A DNA stretch of 9,917 nucleotides. Source: JAGPKI01 sp052034135 (GTDB taxonomy: Bacteria; Caldisericota; Caldisericia; UBA6126; JAGPKI01). Location of the stretch: positions 1-9,917 of the forward strand of contig JBPOJC010000109.1 of the NCBI GenBank assembly GCA_052034135.1. The letters run 5' to 3'. Of the stretch, positions 1 to 8,000 are shown one piece after another. The position numbers and the translations under genes were made by a program. The first letter of the stretch is position 1. Every line of letters starts with the position of its first letter. The notes below the pieces were generated by a model, which was not told the origin of the DNA, did not search any database, and was given only the letters and a program-made list of their open reading frames with translations.

Positions 1-69
1 TAAACCTATTAAAGATTTTAATTTTATAGTAAAATTATAAAAAATTAGTCTAATTATCTGGAGTGGAAA
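1..69 (+). other. AT-rich leader of the first gene
   Basis: This stretch is almost entirely A and T and holds no gene. It begins with TAA, which could be the stop of an upstream gene, but that cannot be shown. Possible -10 elements are TATAGT (25-30) and TATAAA (36-41). Neither has a convincing -35 partner, so no promoter is called. The only clear signal is the ribosome binding site at 60-66. Confidence 0.4.
60..66 (+). promoter_or_regulatory. Ribosome binding site selecting a TTG start
   Basis: GGAGTGG ends three bases before the TTG at 70-72, and its GGAG core is six bases from that codon. This supports TTG as the real start. The next in-frame ATG, at 223, would remove the whole membrane segment. 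Confidence 0.7.
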
Positions 70-1590
70 TTGGGCAAAAAGAAAATAAAAATTAAAAAAA
101 GGTTAGCGGTAGTAATAGCAGCTTTAGTAATTATTTGCATTGTATCTCTTTTAGGTTTTGGTATTTATAAATTAGGTGTTTATGTTTTTAGCCTCTTTAA
201 ACCACAACAAGAAGATGAAACAATGTATAAATCTCCTGCTTATGAGGAAATCCTTTTTTCAAGAGAAGATAAAGGTATCTGGATAATTGACTCTGTTGGT
301 AAAAACCTAAGACAGCTAACATCAGGAGATGATTATGCTCCATCCTGGAATGAAGATGGGTCATCTTTTTATTTTTTAAGGAGAAACGCTGATGGGTCTA
401 TATCATTAATGAAGTTTAATTATACAGAATCAAAACTCGAGCCAAACCAATTGCAAACATTTTCATATATTACTATTCCGAATATACAGAATAGCTTTAT
501 AAAGATTTCTGAAAGTGGAGATAAGATTGCTATATCTTCATTTGACTGGGGAATCTCTTTAATTGACGTAAAAACTGGGAAAGTCATATCTAATAGTTTT
601 AGCGATGCCTGGAAATACTACGACATATTCTCAAGAAATTCTAAATTTTTTCTCTTTAGTGAGTATTATCCTTACGACTACAATTTTATTAAAGGTATTG
701 ATAAAAGAGCAAAAAGATCAGTCCTAAATTTTGCCACAACTGATTTATTAGAAATTCAAGAGGTAGCCTCCTCAGACAATCAATTTAGGGGTTATTCATT
801 CTCAAAGAATTCTTATACATTCTCCTATTCAAAAGATGGAGCTATAATGTATGTTGAATCAATTAATGAAATAAAACCAACAAAATTAACTGATGGTTTT
901 TATCCATCAATTAGACCACAACCAAAATATAAATATAAGATTATGGAACCATTCTGGAAAAATGTGGATTTCACAAATGTTACAGGAAGAATCGATTATG
1001 AGGCATATGGGAAAAAGTTTATCCTGATTGCTACTCCTCATGAAATAGCAAATATTGATGTGCCCTTAAAGAAAATCAGTTTTTGTAAGGATAAAGAAAC
1101 AAACAGCACATACCTTGGCTGGAAACTTATTGATTTTGCTCTAATCGACATAAATAATGATAAAATGGGTGAACTCCTAACATCATTCTGGGGCGGAGGA
1201 GAAAATATTTCTGCAGAGAGAATATCCATATTTAAGACTGAAAAAAATGGATCATTTAAAGAGATATTCCTTTCAAAAAATAAGCCATTAAATCGAATAG
1301 AAATTATAGATTTGAACGGAGATGGACTTTCAGAGGTATTAAATGTATATAATGATATGGTGCATTTTGGTAATAGTTTAATGAACTCCTTAATATGGGA
1401 GGATGTATATAGCTGGATTAATGGTAAATATGAGTTGAGTAATAACGATTACAAGAATATTTATCTTGAGCTTGCTGAATCATATAGAGCATTCCTAAAA
1501 AATGCTCTTTCCAATCCAGATAAATTTGGAAAGGATCTTTATATAATTAAGGAGCTCTTAAGAAGAGCTGAAACAATATTAAATGAATAA
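70..1590 (+). CDS. Membrane-anchored propeller-like protein with FG-GAP-like loops
   Basis: This is a 506-residue protein with a very basic N-terminus (residues 2-11, mostly K) and one hydrophobic segment at about 12-41. It is therefore likely a type II membrane protein with an outside domain. Residues 60-105 resemble a TolB/WD40-like PD40 blade (GIWIIDSVGKNLRQLT, then YAPSWNEDGSSFYF). A weaker copy is near 250-282 (FSYSKDGAIMYVESINEIKP). Later come two aspartate-rich strands, ALIDINNDKMGELL (357-370) and IEIIDLNGDGLSEVL (410-424). These fit FG-GAP/VCBS-type loops that may bind calcium. The C-terminus (465-506) looks helical. No catalytic motif is visible, and the middle (110-350) is not recognised. 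It is the first of four co-directional genes, with a secreted FN3 protein 24 bp downstream, which suggests a role at the cell surface. Its function is unknown. The propeller assignment is by pattern only. Confidence 0.75.
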   Translation: MGKKKIKIKKRLAVVIAALVIICIVSLLGFGIYKLGVYVFSLFKPQQEDETMYKSPAYEEILFSREDKGIWIIDSVGKNLRQLTSGDDYAPSWNEDGSSFYFLRRNADGSISLMKFNYTESKLEPNQLQTFSYITIPNIQNSFIKISESGDKIAISSFDWGISLIDVKTGKVISNSFSDAWKYYDIFSRNSKFFLFSEYYPYDYNFIKGIDKRAKRSVLNFATTDLLEIQEVASSDNQFRGYSFSKNSYTFSYSKDGAIMYVESINEIKPTKLTDGFYPSIRPQPKYKYKIMEPFWKNVDFTNVTGRIDYEAYGKKFILIATPHEIANIDVPLKKISFCKDKETNSTYLGWKLIDFALIDINNDKMGELLTSFWGGGENISAERISIFKTEKNGSFKEIFLSKNKPLNRIEIIDLNGDGLSEVLNVYNDMVHFGNSLMNSLIWEDVYSWINGKYELSNNDYKNIYLELAESYRAFLKNALSNPDKFGKDLYIIKELLRRAETILNE

Positions 1591-1601
1591 TTATGAAATT
1601 T

Positions 1602-1609
1602 GAGGTGAT
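1602..1609 (+). promoter_or_regulatory. Perfect Shine-Dalgarno, GAGGTGAT
   Basis: GAGGTGAT is fully complementary to the usual 3' end of bacterial 16S rRNA. It lies five bases before the ATG at 1615. The ATG at 1608, inside this site, is in another frame and is not the start. Confidence 0.85.
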
Positions 1610-1614
1610 GTTTT

Positions 1615-3279
1615 ATGAAGAAAAAATTAATATTATTTTTAATAATAACAATTTTACTGCCTTATAAAATTGGTTTCGCTGATCAGGCTAAATTAGATAC
1701 CCCCACTGATCTAACTGCTCTTGCAATGTACAACCAGATAAACCTTAGCTGGATAGATAATTCAAATGGTGAAGAGGGATTTTCAATTGAGAGAAAACAG
1801 GGATTAGATGATTTTACAGAAATTGCAAAGGTATCCCCTAATACAGAATTTTATCTCGATATAAATTTAAAAACTTATACTACATACTATTACAGAGTGA
1901 GAGCTTTTGCTGGAAGTGAATTTTCTAATTATTCAAATGAAGCTTTTGCAACAACCGAAGGGATGCCTCAAAGTGGTGGTGAAGGCTTAACTGCTCCCTC
2001 AGACCTTAGAGCAATAGTCATTTCCGAAAGAGAAGTAGAGCTTCGCTGGAGGGACAATTCTGACAATGAAGAGGGGTTTAAGCTCGAAAGAAAGGCATTA
2101 AATTCAGAATATAGAGAAATTGCTAAATTAGGAGTCAATATAAATTATTATCTGGATAACACTGTCACACCAAAAATGTTTTATTACTACAGAGTAAAAG
2201 CATATAATAAGAGCGGCGAATCTGCATATTCTAATGAAGTCCTTGTTGAAACAAAGGTTGGCGAGACACCACCAGAAGAAGAAAAAGTTCCTTTAGCACC
2301 ATCTGACCTTGAAGGAGAACTTAAAGAAGAGACAATCTACTTTAAATGGAAAGATAATTCAGACAATGAAGAGGGATTTAGACTATATATATCCATAAAT
2401 GAAATTGATTCTTATGCCCTGTATGCACAACTTCCTACAAATGAAACATCTTACGAAGATTCAAACCTTTATATACCAGGGAATACTTATTATTTTAAAT
2501 TAACTGCATATAATAATGTCGGCGAGTCAAGCCCTTCAAACGAAATAATGATAAGGATAAAAGGATTATCAGAAACTGATCCTCCCCTTCCTCCCACTGA
2601 CCTTAAAGCTGAAGAAATATATGAGAAAGATATAGTCCTTAGCTGGAAGGACAATTCTGATAATGAAGAGGGGTTTAAGCTCGAGAGAAGAAAAATTGGA
2701 GAAGCTAAATTTGAAATAGTGCAAACGCTACCACCAAATATGACTGCATTTAGAGATGAGGGTTTAGAGCCAGGAATGACCTATTATTACAGAATTTTTG
2801 CCTTCAATACAGCTGGTAGTTCCCTTCCATCAAATACGGTTGAAGTAAAAACAAAAGGTGGAGGAGAGCCTCCTATACCTCAAAAAATAGTAATAATTCT
2901 AAAAATTGGTTCAAAAGTTATCTCTGTAAATGGTAAAGATTCATTAATGGATGTAACTCCCACAATAATTGAAGGGAGGACTCTTCTCCCTATAAGATAT
3001 GTCGTTGAAGCATTAGGTGGAAAAGTTGATTTTGAGGCTAACACAAAGAAGATCACAATAATTATGCGTGATATTAAAATTGAGATGTGGATTAATAACC
3101 CAGTTGCATATGTAAACGGGAAAAAGGTCCAAATTGACCCTGATAATCCTAATATAAAGCCACTAGTTGTACCACCCGGAAGAACGCTTGTTCCATTAAG
3201 ATTTGTTGCTGAAAACCTTGGTTGTAAGGTCGATTGGGAGCCTAACGAAAAGAAAATAACGATTACTCTTGCTTTTTAA
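1615..3279 (+). CDS. Secreted four-FN3 protein with copper-amine-oxidase-N stalk domain
   Basis: This is a 554-residue protein. Residues 1-22 form a signal peptide (KKK, hydrophobic core, likely cleavage after GFA). Four fibronectin type III domains follow at about 28-116, 126-215, 226-317 and 324-415. Each has the pattern 'SW-x-DNS-x-x-EEGF', a tyrosine-rich strand such as YYYRVRAF, and a closing YSNE or SNE. Residues about 425-554 are a copper amine oxidase N-terminal-like domain. It has two half-repeats carrying GRTLLPIRYVVEALGGKVDF (454-473) and GRTLVPLRFVAENLGCKVDW (522-541). Despite its name this domain is not an enzyme. In anaerobic and Gram-positive bacteria it usually ends extracellular or envelope proteins. 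The FN3 units are probably spacers or adhesion modules. No hydrolase domain, LPXTG motif or S-layer homology domain is present, so what it binds is unknown. It sits 24 bp after the membrane protein and 27 bp before the exported propeller gene. Confidence 0.9.
   Translation: MKKKLILFLIITILLPYKIGFADQAKLDTPTDLTALAMYNQINLSWIDNSNGEEGFSIERKQGLDDFTEIAKVSPNTEFYLDINLKTYTTYYYRVRAFAGSEFSNYSNEAFATTEGMPQSGGEGLTAPSDLRAIVISEREVELRWRDNSDNEEGFKLERKALNSEYREIAKLGVNINYYLDNTVTPKMFYYYRVKAYNKSGESAYSNEVLVETKVGETPPEEEKVPLAPSDLEGELKEETIYFKWKDNSDNEEGFRLYISINEIDSYALYAQLPTNETSYEDSNLYIPGNTYYFKLTAYNNVGESSPSNEIMIRIKGLSETDPPLPPTDLKAEEIYEKDIVLSWKDNSDNEEGFKLERRKIGEAKFEIVQTLPPNMTAFRDEGLEPGMTYYYRIFAFNTAGSSLPSNTVEVKTKGGGEPPIPQKIVIILKIGSKVISVNGKDSLMDVTPTIIEGRTLLPIRYVVEALGGKVDFEANTKKITIIMRDIKIEMWINNPVAYVNGKKVQIDPDNPNIKPLVVPPGRTLVPLRFVAENLGCKVDWEPNEKKITITLAF
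1747..2691 (+). repeat. Four spaced FN3 repeat cores
   Basis: The DNA coding for the 'DNS-x-x-EEGF' strand recurs at 1747-1797, 2044-2094, 2344-2388 and 2641-2691, one copy per FN3 domain at a spacing of about 300 bp. Copies two and four differ at only six of 51 bases although copy three lies between them. Copies one and three are more diverged. Confidence 0.85.
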
Positions 3280-3292
3280 AATCTCTCTTTTT

Positions 3293-3300
3293 AAGAGGTG
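3293..3300 (+). promoter_or_regulatory. Ribosome binding site deciding the ATG at 3307
   Basis: AAGAGGTG lies six bases before ATG 3307. The in-frame GTG at 3298 forms the end of this site and has no Shine-Dalgarno of its own. The start is therefore 3307 rather than 3298. Confidence 0.75.
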
Positions 3301-3306
3301 AAAAAA

Positions 3307-4401
3307 ATGAAGAAATTGATATATATATCTATTGTTTTAGTTACTCTTTTTTTGTTAATTTCTCAAGGGTTTGCCTACCTTCCAGCAAACTCATTTACAT
3401 TTAAAGGGAATTTCCAAAGAACTGGTTATACTGATGCTTTAATCAAAAATAATTCAGTAAAGGCATGGACAATCGAAAATATTCCTTTTTTAAAGGAGAT
3501 AAACTTTATTAATAATTCTTTGGTTGCCGTAACCAAAAAGTGCGAAATCATCTCAATTAATGAATCTACAAATGAATGTTTGTGGATTAATAAAACTTAC
3601 TCCGAAATAACATCCAGCCCCACTTACTATGACGGTAGATTATATTTTGGAACAGCAGAAGGAAGGATTATTTGCCTTGACTTTGCAAGTGGAAAAGAAT
3701 TGTGGAGTTATCCTATTTCTGGCTCAATTTACACTTCCCCTCTCATATTAGGTAATTCTTTAATATTTGGTTCTGATAATGGTAAGCTTTATTCGCTTGA
3801 TAGAATCAGTGGTGGAAAGCTATGGGAATATAAGACAGGTGGAGCTTTAAAATCCTCACCTGGAACATGTGGTAAATATATTTATTTTGGTTCCACATCT
3901 GGAATATTTTACTGTCTAACACAGAGTGGATCTTTAAGATGGGCATTTAATACACCTGAGACAATTGTCTCTACTCCTGTTTTAATAGAAAATTATTTGA
4001 TATTTACAACCTATGAAGGGAGTATCTACTGCCTTAACTCAGATGGAAAGCTCATATGGAAAAAGCTAATAAGCCCTTATACTCAAAGTTCTCCTGTTGC
4101 CTATGATGGGATTGTGTATCAGAATTTTTCTGATGGTAAACTATATGCATTTAATTTAAAAAATGGTTCGATTTTGTGGTTTTCTGAATTGCAGAAAAGC
4201 AATTCTACCCCAGAAATCACAAAAGATTTATTAATCTATGAGAGCTCCTTAAAGTGGCTTAATCTAATTGATAGAAATAGCGGAAAACTGAAGAGGCAAT
4301 ATGAAGAGCTTTTAGAGGGAATTATTGATTTTACTGTATCTGATAATTCAATATTTGTACTTACTGGTTATAGCACAATCATAAAGTATGACACCTTTTA
4401 A
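3307..4401 (+). CDS. Exported PQQ-type beta-propeller protein (BamB-like repeats)
   Basis: From ATG 3307 the product has 364 residues. It begins with a signal peptide (KK, hydrophobic run to about residue 20, likely cleavage after GFA at about 24). The body is a run of PQQ-like propeller blades, each 'YFG-x-x-x-G-x-x-x-CLD-x-x-x-G-x-x-x-W'. Clear blades start near residues 110, 150, 190, 227 and 267, for example GRLYFGTAEGRIICLD and NSLIFGSDNGKLYSLD. Weaker ones flank these, giving about seven or eight in all. The repeats match the propeller fold of BamB and of quinoprotein dehydrogenases. No dehydrogenase catalytic residues or cytochrome motif are seen, so a binding or scaffold role is more likely than an enzyme. 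There is no lipobox cysteine, so it is secreted or anchored only by an uncleaved signal. The last 14 bp overlap the biotin ligase gene. Its ligand is unknown. Confidence 0.85.
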   Translation: MKKLIYISIVLVTLFLLISQGFAYLPANSFTFKGNFQRTGYTDALIKNNSVKAWTIENIPFLKEINFINNSLVAVTKKCEIISINESTNECLWINKTYSEITSSPTYYDGRLYFGTAEGRIICLDFASGKELWSYPISGSIYTSPLILGNSLIFGSDNGKLYSLDRISGGKLWEYKTGGALKSSPGTCGKYIYFGSTSGIFYCLTQSGSLRWAFNTPETIVSTPVLIENYLIFTTYEGSIYCLNSDGKLIWKKLISPYTQSSPVAYDGIVYQNFSDGKLYAFNLKNGSILWFSELQKSNSTPEITKDLLIYESSLKWLNLIDRNSGKLKRQYEELLEGIIDFTVSDNSIFVLTGYSTIIKYDTF

Positions 4402-4939
4402 ATTTAAAGAACCAATAAATCTGCTATGTTGTACCTCTACAAACGATATAATAAAAGATTTATCTTCATTGGAAGAGGGTATTGTTGTAACATCTATGAT
4501 ACAAACAGCTGGAAGAGGAAGAAATGGTAATATCTGGCAATCAGAGGTAGGAGGGCTCTACTTTTCCTTTCTCCTAAAGCCCCCATTTAGTCCAAAGCAA
4601 AATGAAGCATTATCAAAGTTAACTGGCTTAGTTTTAAGAGATATTTTGGTGGCTTATTCAAAGTCTAAAATTATTCAATTCAAAGAACCTAACGATATTC
4701 TAATAAATGGTAAAAAGGTTGCAGGAATATTAATTGAGGCAAAAGTAGCAGAAGAAAAAAACATCTATATTATTGTGGGAATTGGTGTAAACATCTCAAA
4801 TGAAGTCTCTCCACTCGCAACATCCCTTAAAAATGAAGGTATAGCGGGAGTAAGCAGAGAAGAGTTATTAAATGCATTTCTAAAAGCTTTCGAAGAAGCC
4901 TACAATAACTGGCTTAGTGCAATTGCAATTAATAAATAA
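4388..4939 (+). CDS. birA: Short biotin-protein ligase, catalytic core only
   Basis: The enzyme joins biotin to ATP, forming biotinyl-AMP, and transfers biotin to the target lysine of carboxylase carrier proteins in the cytosol. Visible motifs are TSTN (16-19), the biotin/AMP loop GRGRNGNIW (42-50), KEPNDILINGKKVAGILIE (99-117, in place of the usual KWPND) and GIGVNIS (131-137). R45 and K99 match E. coli R118 and K183. At 183 residues it has no N-terminal helix-turn-helix, so it should not be a repressor. It also ends right after the core helix FLKAFEEAYNNW, without the small C-terminal SH3-like domain of about 50 residues that most family members carry. Loop residues that are arginine in E. 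coli (119 and 121) are asparagine here. An in-frame TAA at 4382-4384 makes ATG 4388 the earliest possible start. No good Shine-Dalgarno precedes it, so translation probably depends on coupling to the overlapping propeller gene. Confidence 0.88.
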   Translation: MTPFKFKEPINLLCCTSTNDIIKDLSSLEEGIVVTSMIQTAGRGRNGNIWQSEVGGLYFSFLLKPPFSPKQNEALSKLTGLVLRDILVAYSKSKIIQFKEPNDILINGKKVAGILIEAKVAEEKNIYIIVGIGVNISNEVSPLATSLKNEGIAGVSREELLNAFLKAFEEAYNNWLSAIAINK

Positions 4940-4970
4940 AATTGATACACTGGTTTTTGGCTGCTTAAGT

Positions 4971-5007
4971 TTGCTAAAAAGCATCTTCTGATATAATATA
5001 ATTGGAG
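4971..5007 (+). promoter_or_regulatory. Candidate promoter and ribosome binding site of the defence-like operon
   Basis: Two overlapping TATAAT boxes lie at 4992-4997 and 4997-5002. A weak -35, TTGCTA (4971-4976, four of six consensus bases), is 15 bp from the first box and 20 bp from the second, neither being the ideal 17. GGAG at 5004-5007 is seven bases before ATG 5015. A transcript from these boxes would start at or just inside the ribosome binding site and be nearly leaderless. Read-through from birA is the alternative, since no terminator is seen between them. Confidence 0.45.
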
Positions 5008-5014
5008 TAGGTTA

Positions 5015-8000
5015 ATGGCATATATTACTAACCAAAAATTGTTTCTTTCTGAGATAATTAACAATATATTACCACTTTCAGAGAGTCTTAAAATTCTTGT
5101 TGGATATTTCTACTTTTCAGGATTTGAGCAAATTTATAAAGCAATTGAAGATAAAGATGTAAAAATCCTTGTTGGGTTAGACATTGAAGTTGATTTAATG
5201 AACAGAGTGAAGGAATATGCAATAATCAATTACAAAAACAATCAATCGAGGGCATCCGTGAGAGACAAATATTTAAATTCACTAAAAGATGCTATCAATG
5301 AAACAAACCTATTTGACTCAATTGAAAAGCAGGAAGCATTTGAAGTATTTCTTAAAAAAATCCAGGATAATACTCTCCAGATAAAGAAAACTTTAGATCC
5401 AAATCATGCTAAATTGTATTTATTTAAGACTCTTCCTGAGTTTAACCAGCTAAAAACATATCCAGGAACAGTTATAACTGGCTCAAGCAACCTTACTCTT
5501 TCAGGACTCAAAAATCAGAAGGAGATAAACCACATTAGTAGAGAACCAAATGATTTTAATGAACTGGATAAGTTTTTTGATGAACTATGGGATAATGCTG
5601 TAGAAATTGTCTCTCCTGAGTCAAAAGATGAATTCTTTGAAAAAGTAGTCAGCAAAATCTGGTTAAAAAAATTACCATCACCTTATCTAATTTTTATTCG
5701 AGTATTAAAAGAATTCTTCACAATCACTGAGATTGAGAATATTAAAACACCGGCTTCCCTTACAAAACAGAAATTCGATTTAAAATATCAAATAGATGCG
5801 ATTAAGCAGGGTTTATCGATATTGGAAAAACATAATGGTGTGATTATTGCCGATGTGGTAGGTCTCGGTAAGAGTATAGTAGCTTCAACGATTGCTGCCA
5901 ATTTAGGGAAAAAGACAGTTATTATCTGTCCGCCTCACCTTACGAAGCAATGGGATGATTATCGATTTGAGTTTGGCTACAATGCCAAAGTTTATAGCTG
6001 TGGACTTATAGAAGGGGCTCTAAAAGAAAACCATAGCGAGGAGACAAAACTCATCATAATCGATGAAGCCCACAGGTACAGAAATCCTCTAACAATTGAT
6101 TATGCAAACTTACATAAGCTTTGTCAGGGAAATAAAGTAATACTCTTATCAGCTACTCCCTATAATAATACACCCGAGGATTTGTTCTCTCTTATTAAGC
6201 TTTTTCAGATTCCATCAAAATCAACACTACAGACGGTTGATAATTTATCATTTGAATTCAGCTCTCTCATAACCTCTTATAAGGAACTAAAAAAGAAGCA
6301 AAAAGAAAACAAAATAGAGCAGGATGAGCTAAAAGCTAAAATAGATCTTATTTCAGAGGAGATGCGCTCTATTTTATATCCTCTCGTTATTCGCAGATCA
6401 CGTATTGATTTAGATTTAATAAAAGAATACAGAACCGATTTAAAGAAGCAGGGTATAGAATTTCCTATAGTAAATCCTCCAGTGTCATTGGATTATAAGC
6501 TTGAAAGTTTATCTAAACTGTATATAAAAACTCTTGATATGATCTCTCCTAAAGATGAAACAAAAGGCTTTCAAGGTGTCAGATATAAATCAATAACCTA
6601 CATTAAAGAGATCGAGAAATACAAAAAGGAGATCGAGGAGGCATTAGGAGATATAGATTTTCTAAGGCTTGCCCAGATGAACTTGGCTAAATTTATGCGG
6701 AGGCAACTTGTTAGAAGGTTTGAAAGCTCTATCAAAGCTTTTAAAATTTCCCTTGATACTATGATTAATTCATCAGAATTAATATTAAATTGGCACGATA
6801 AGCTCTCCCTTGTCCCAATTTTTAAAAAGGGCACTATACCCAGTGTAGAGGATATGATGGATGATTCTGAATGCGAAGATGATATGAAAGATGATACTGA
6901 ATGTGTAGATTCAGAAGATACATTAGAAACGATAAAGAAAAAGATTGAACAACTCAAGCAAAAAGGCTACTTTTTCATAGACAAAAAGGAACTGAAAGTC
7001 ACTTTTAGGGAAGAACTCGTAAAAGATATTAAATTACTCAAAAAAATAAAAGCAGATTGGGCTTTAATAGATGAAAAACTTGACCCAAAGCTAAAGTATT
7101 TTAAAGAGATAATTAAGGAGAAATTTAATAAAGAACCCTCAAGAAAGATACTTGTTTTCTCAGAATTCGCAGACACTGTTAATTATCTATATGATAACAT
7201 TAAGAGCGATTTTAGAGTATTTAAATACACTTCTGCGGATTCGAGTAAGAAGAATAAAAAAATAATAGTGGAGAATTTTGATGCCTCCAACTCCACTCCA
7301 AAAAATGATTATGATATACTACTTGCAACTGACGCCATATCAGAAGGTTTTAATCTCGGTAGAGCAGGAGCAGTATTTAATTATGATATTCCATACAATC
7401 CAACAAGAGTTATCCAGAGAGTTGGAAGAATTAATCGTATTAGTCATAAGATGTTCGATGAACTGTTTATTTATAATTTCTTCCCAACCGCAATAGGTGA
7501 AAGGGAAACAAGAACAAAACAGATCTCCACTTTAAAGATTGCAATGATACAGGCAATTTTAGGAGAAGATACAAAAGTGTTAACAAACGATGAAGAATTA
7601 GAATCCTTTATGCAGAAAAGATATTCTGATGCTTCCAAAGAGACAGAACAAGAATCATGGGACGCTAAATATATCGATATGCTCAATAGTATTGAATCAG
7701 AAAATCCATCACTAATAGAAAAAGCTCTCGAAATACCTAAAAGAGTTAGAATTAAAAGATCGGTTAATAAAGGGAAAAATGGAGTATTGGTTTTTGGGAA
7801 GAAAGGCGAGAATAGCAAATTCAATTTTGGGACAAATGATTCAAAAACACAAAATATAACTTTTAAAGAAGCTCTATCTCTGTTTGAAGCTGGTCAAGAT
7901 GAAATGAGTAAAGAGGTTTCACAATACTTTGAGCCAATCTACCAGGATATCTTAAAGAATTTATTTAACAAAAAGACTCAATCACCATCAGACAAAGGTA

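Noticed and set aside
1038..1229. 63-codon minus-strand open frame
   Set aside because: It is a shadow of the first gene.
1747..2691. CRISPR-like regular repeats
   Set aside because: The spacing is about 300 bp, the copies are coding, and they match FN3 domain cores.
3298..3306. GTG start three codons earlier for the propeller gene
   Set aside because: The GTG is part of the Shine-Dalgarno sequence that serves the ATG at 3307.
4962..4983. Possible terminator hairpin, TGCTT with AAGCA
   Set aside because: The stem is only five base pairs with a long loop and no following T-run.
6598..7176. Two minus-strand open frames
   Set aside because: They are antisense to the helicase gene, rich in serine from AT-rich complement codons, with no start signal or recognisable domain.
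7278..7496. 72-codon plus-strand open frame
   Set aside because: It is another frame over helicase motifs V and VI, which are clearly the coding frame.
7471..7824. 117-codon minus-strand open frame
   Set aside because: It is antisense to the helicase C-terminal region, with no motif and no supporting signal.
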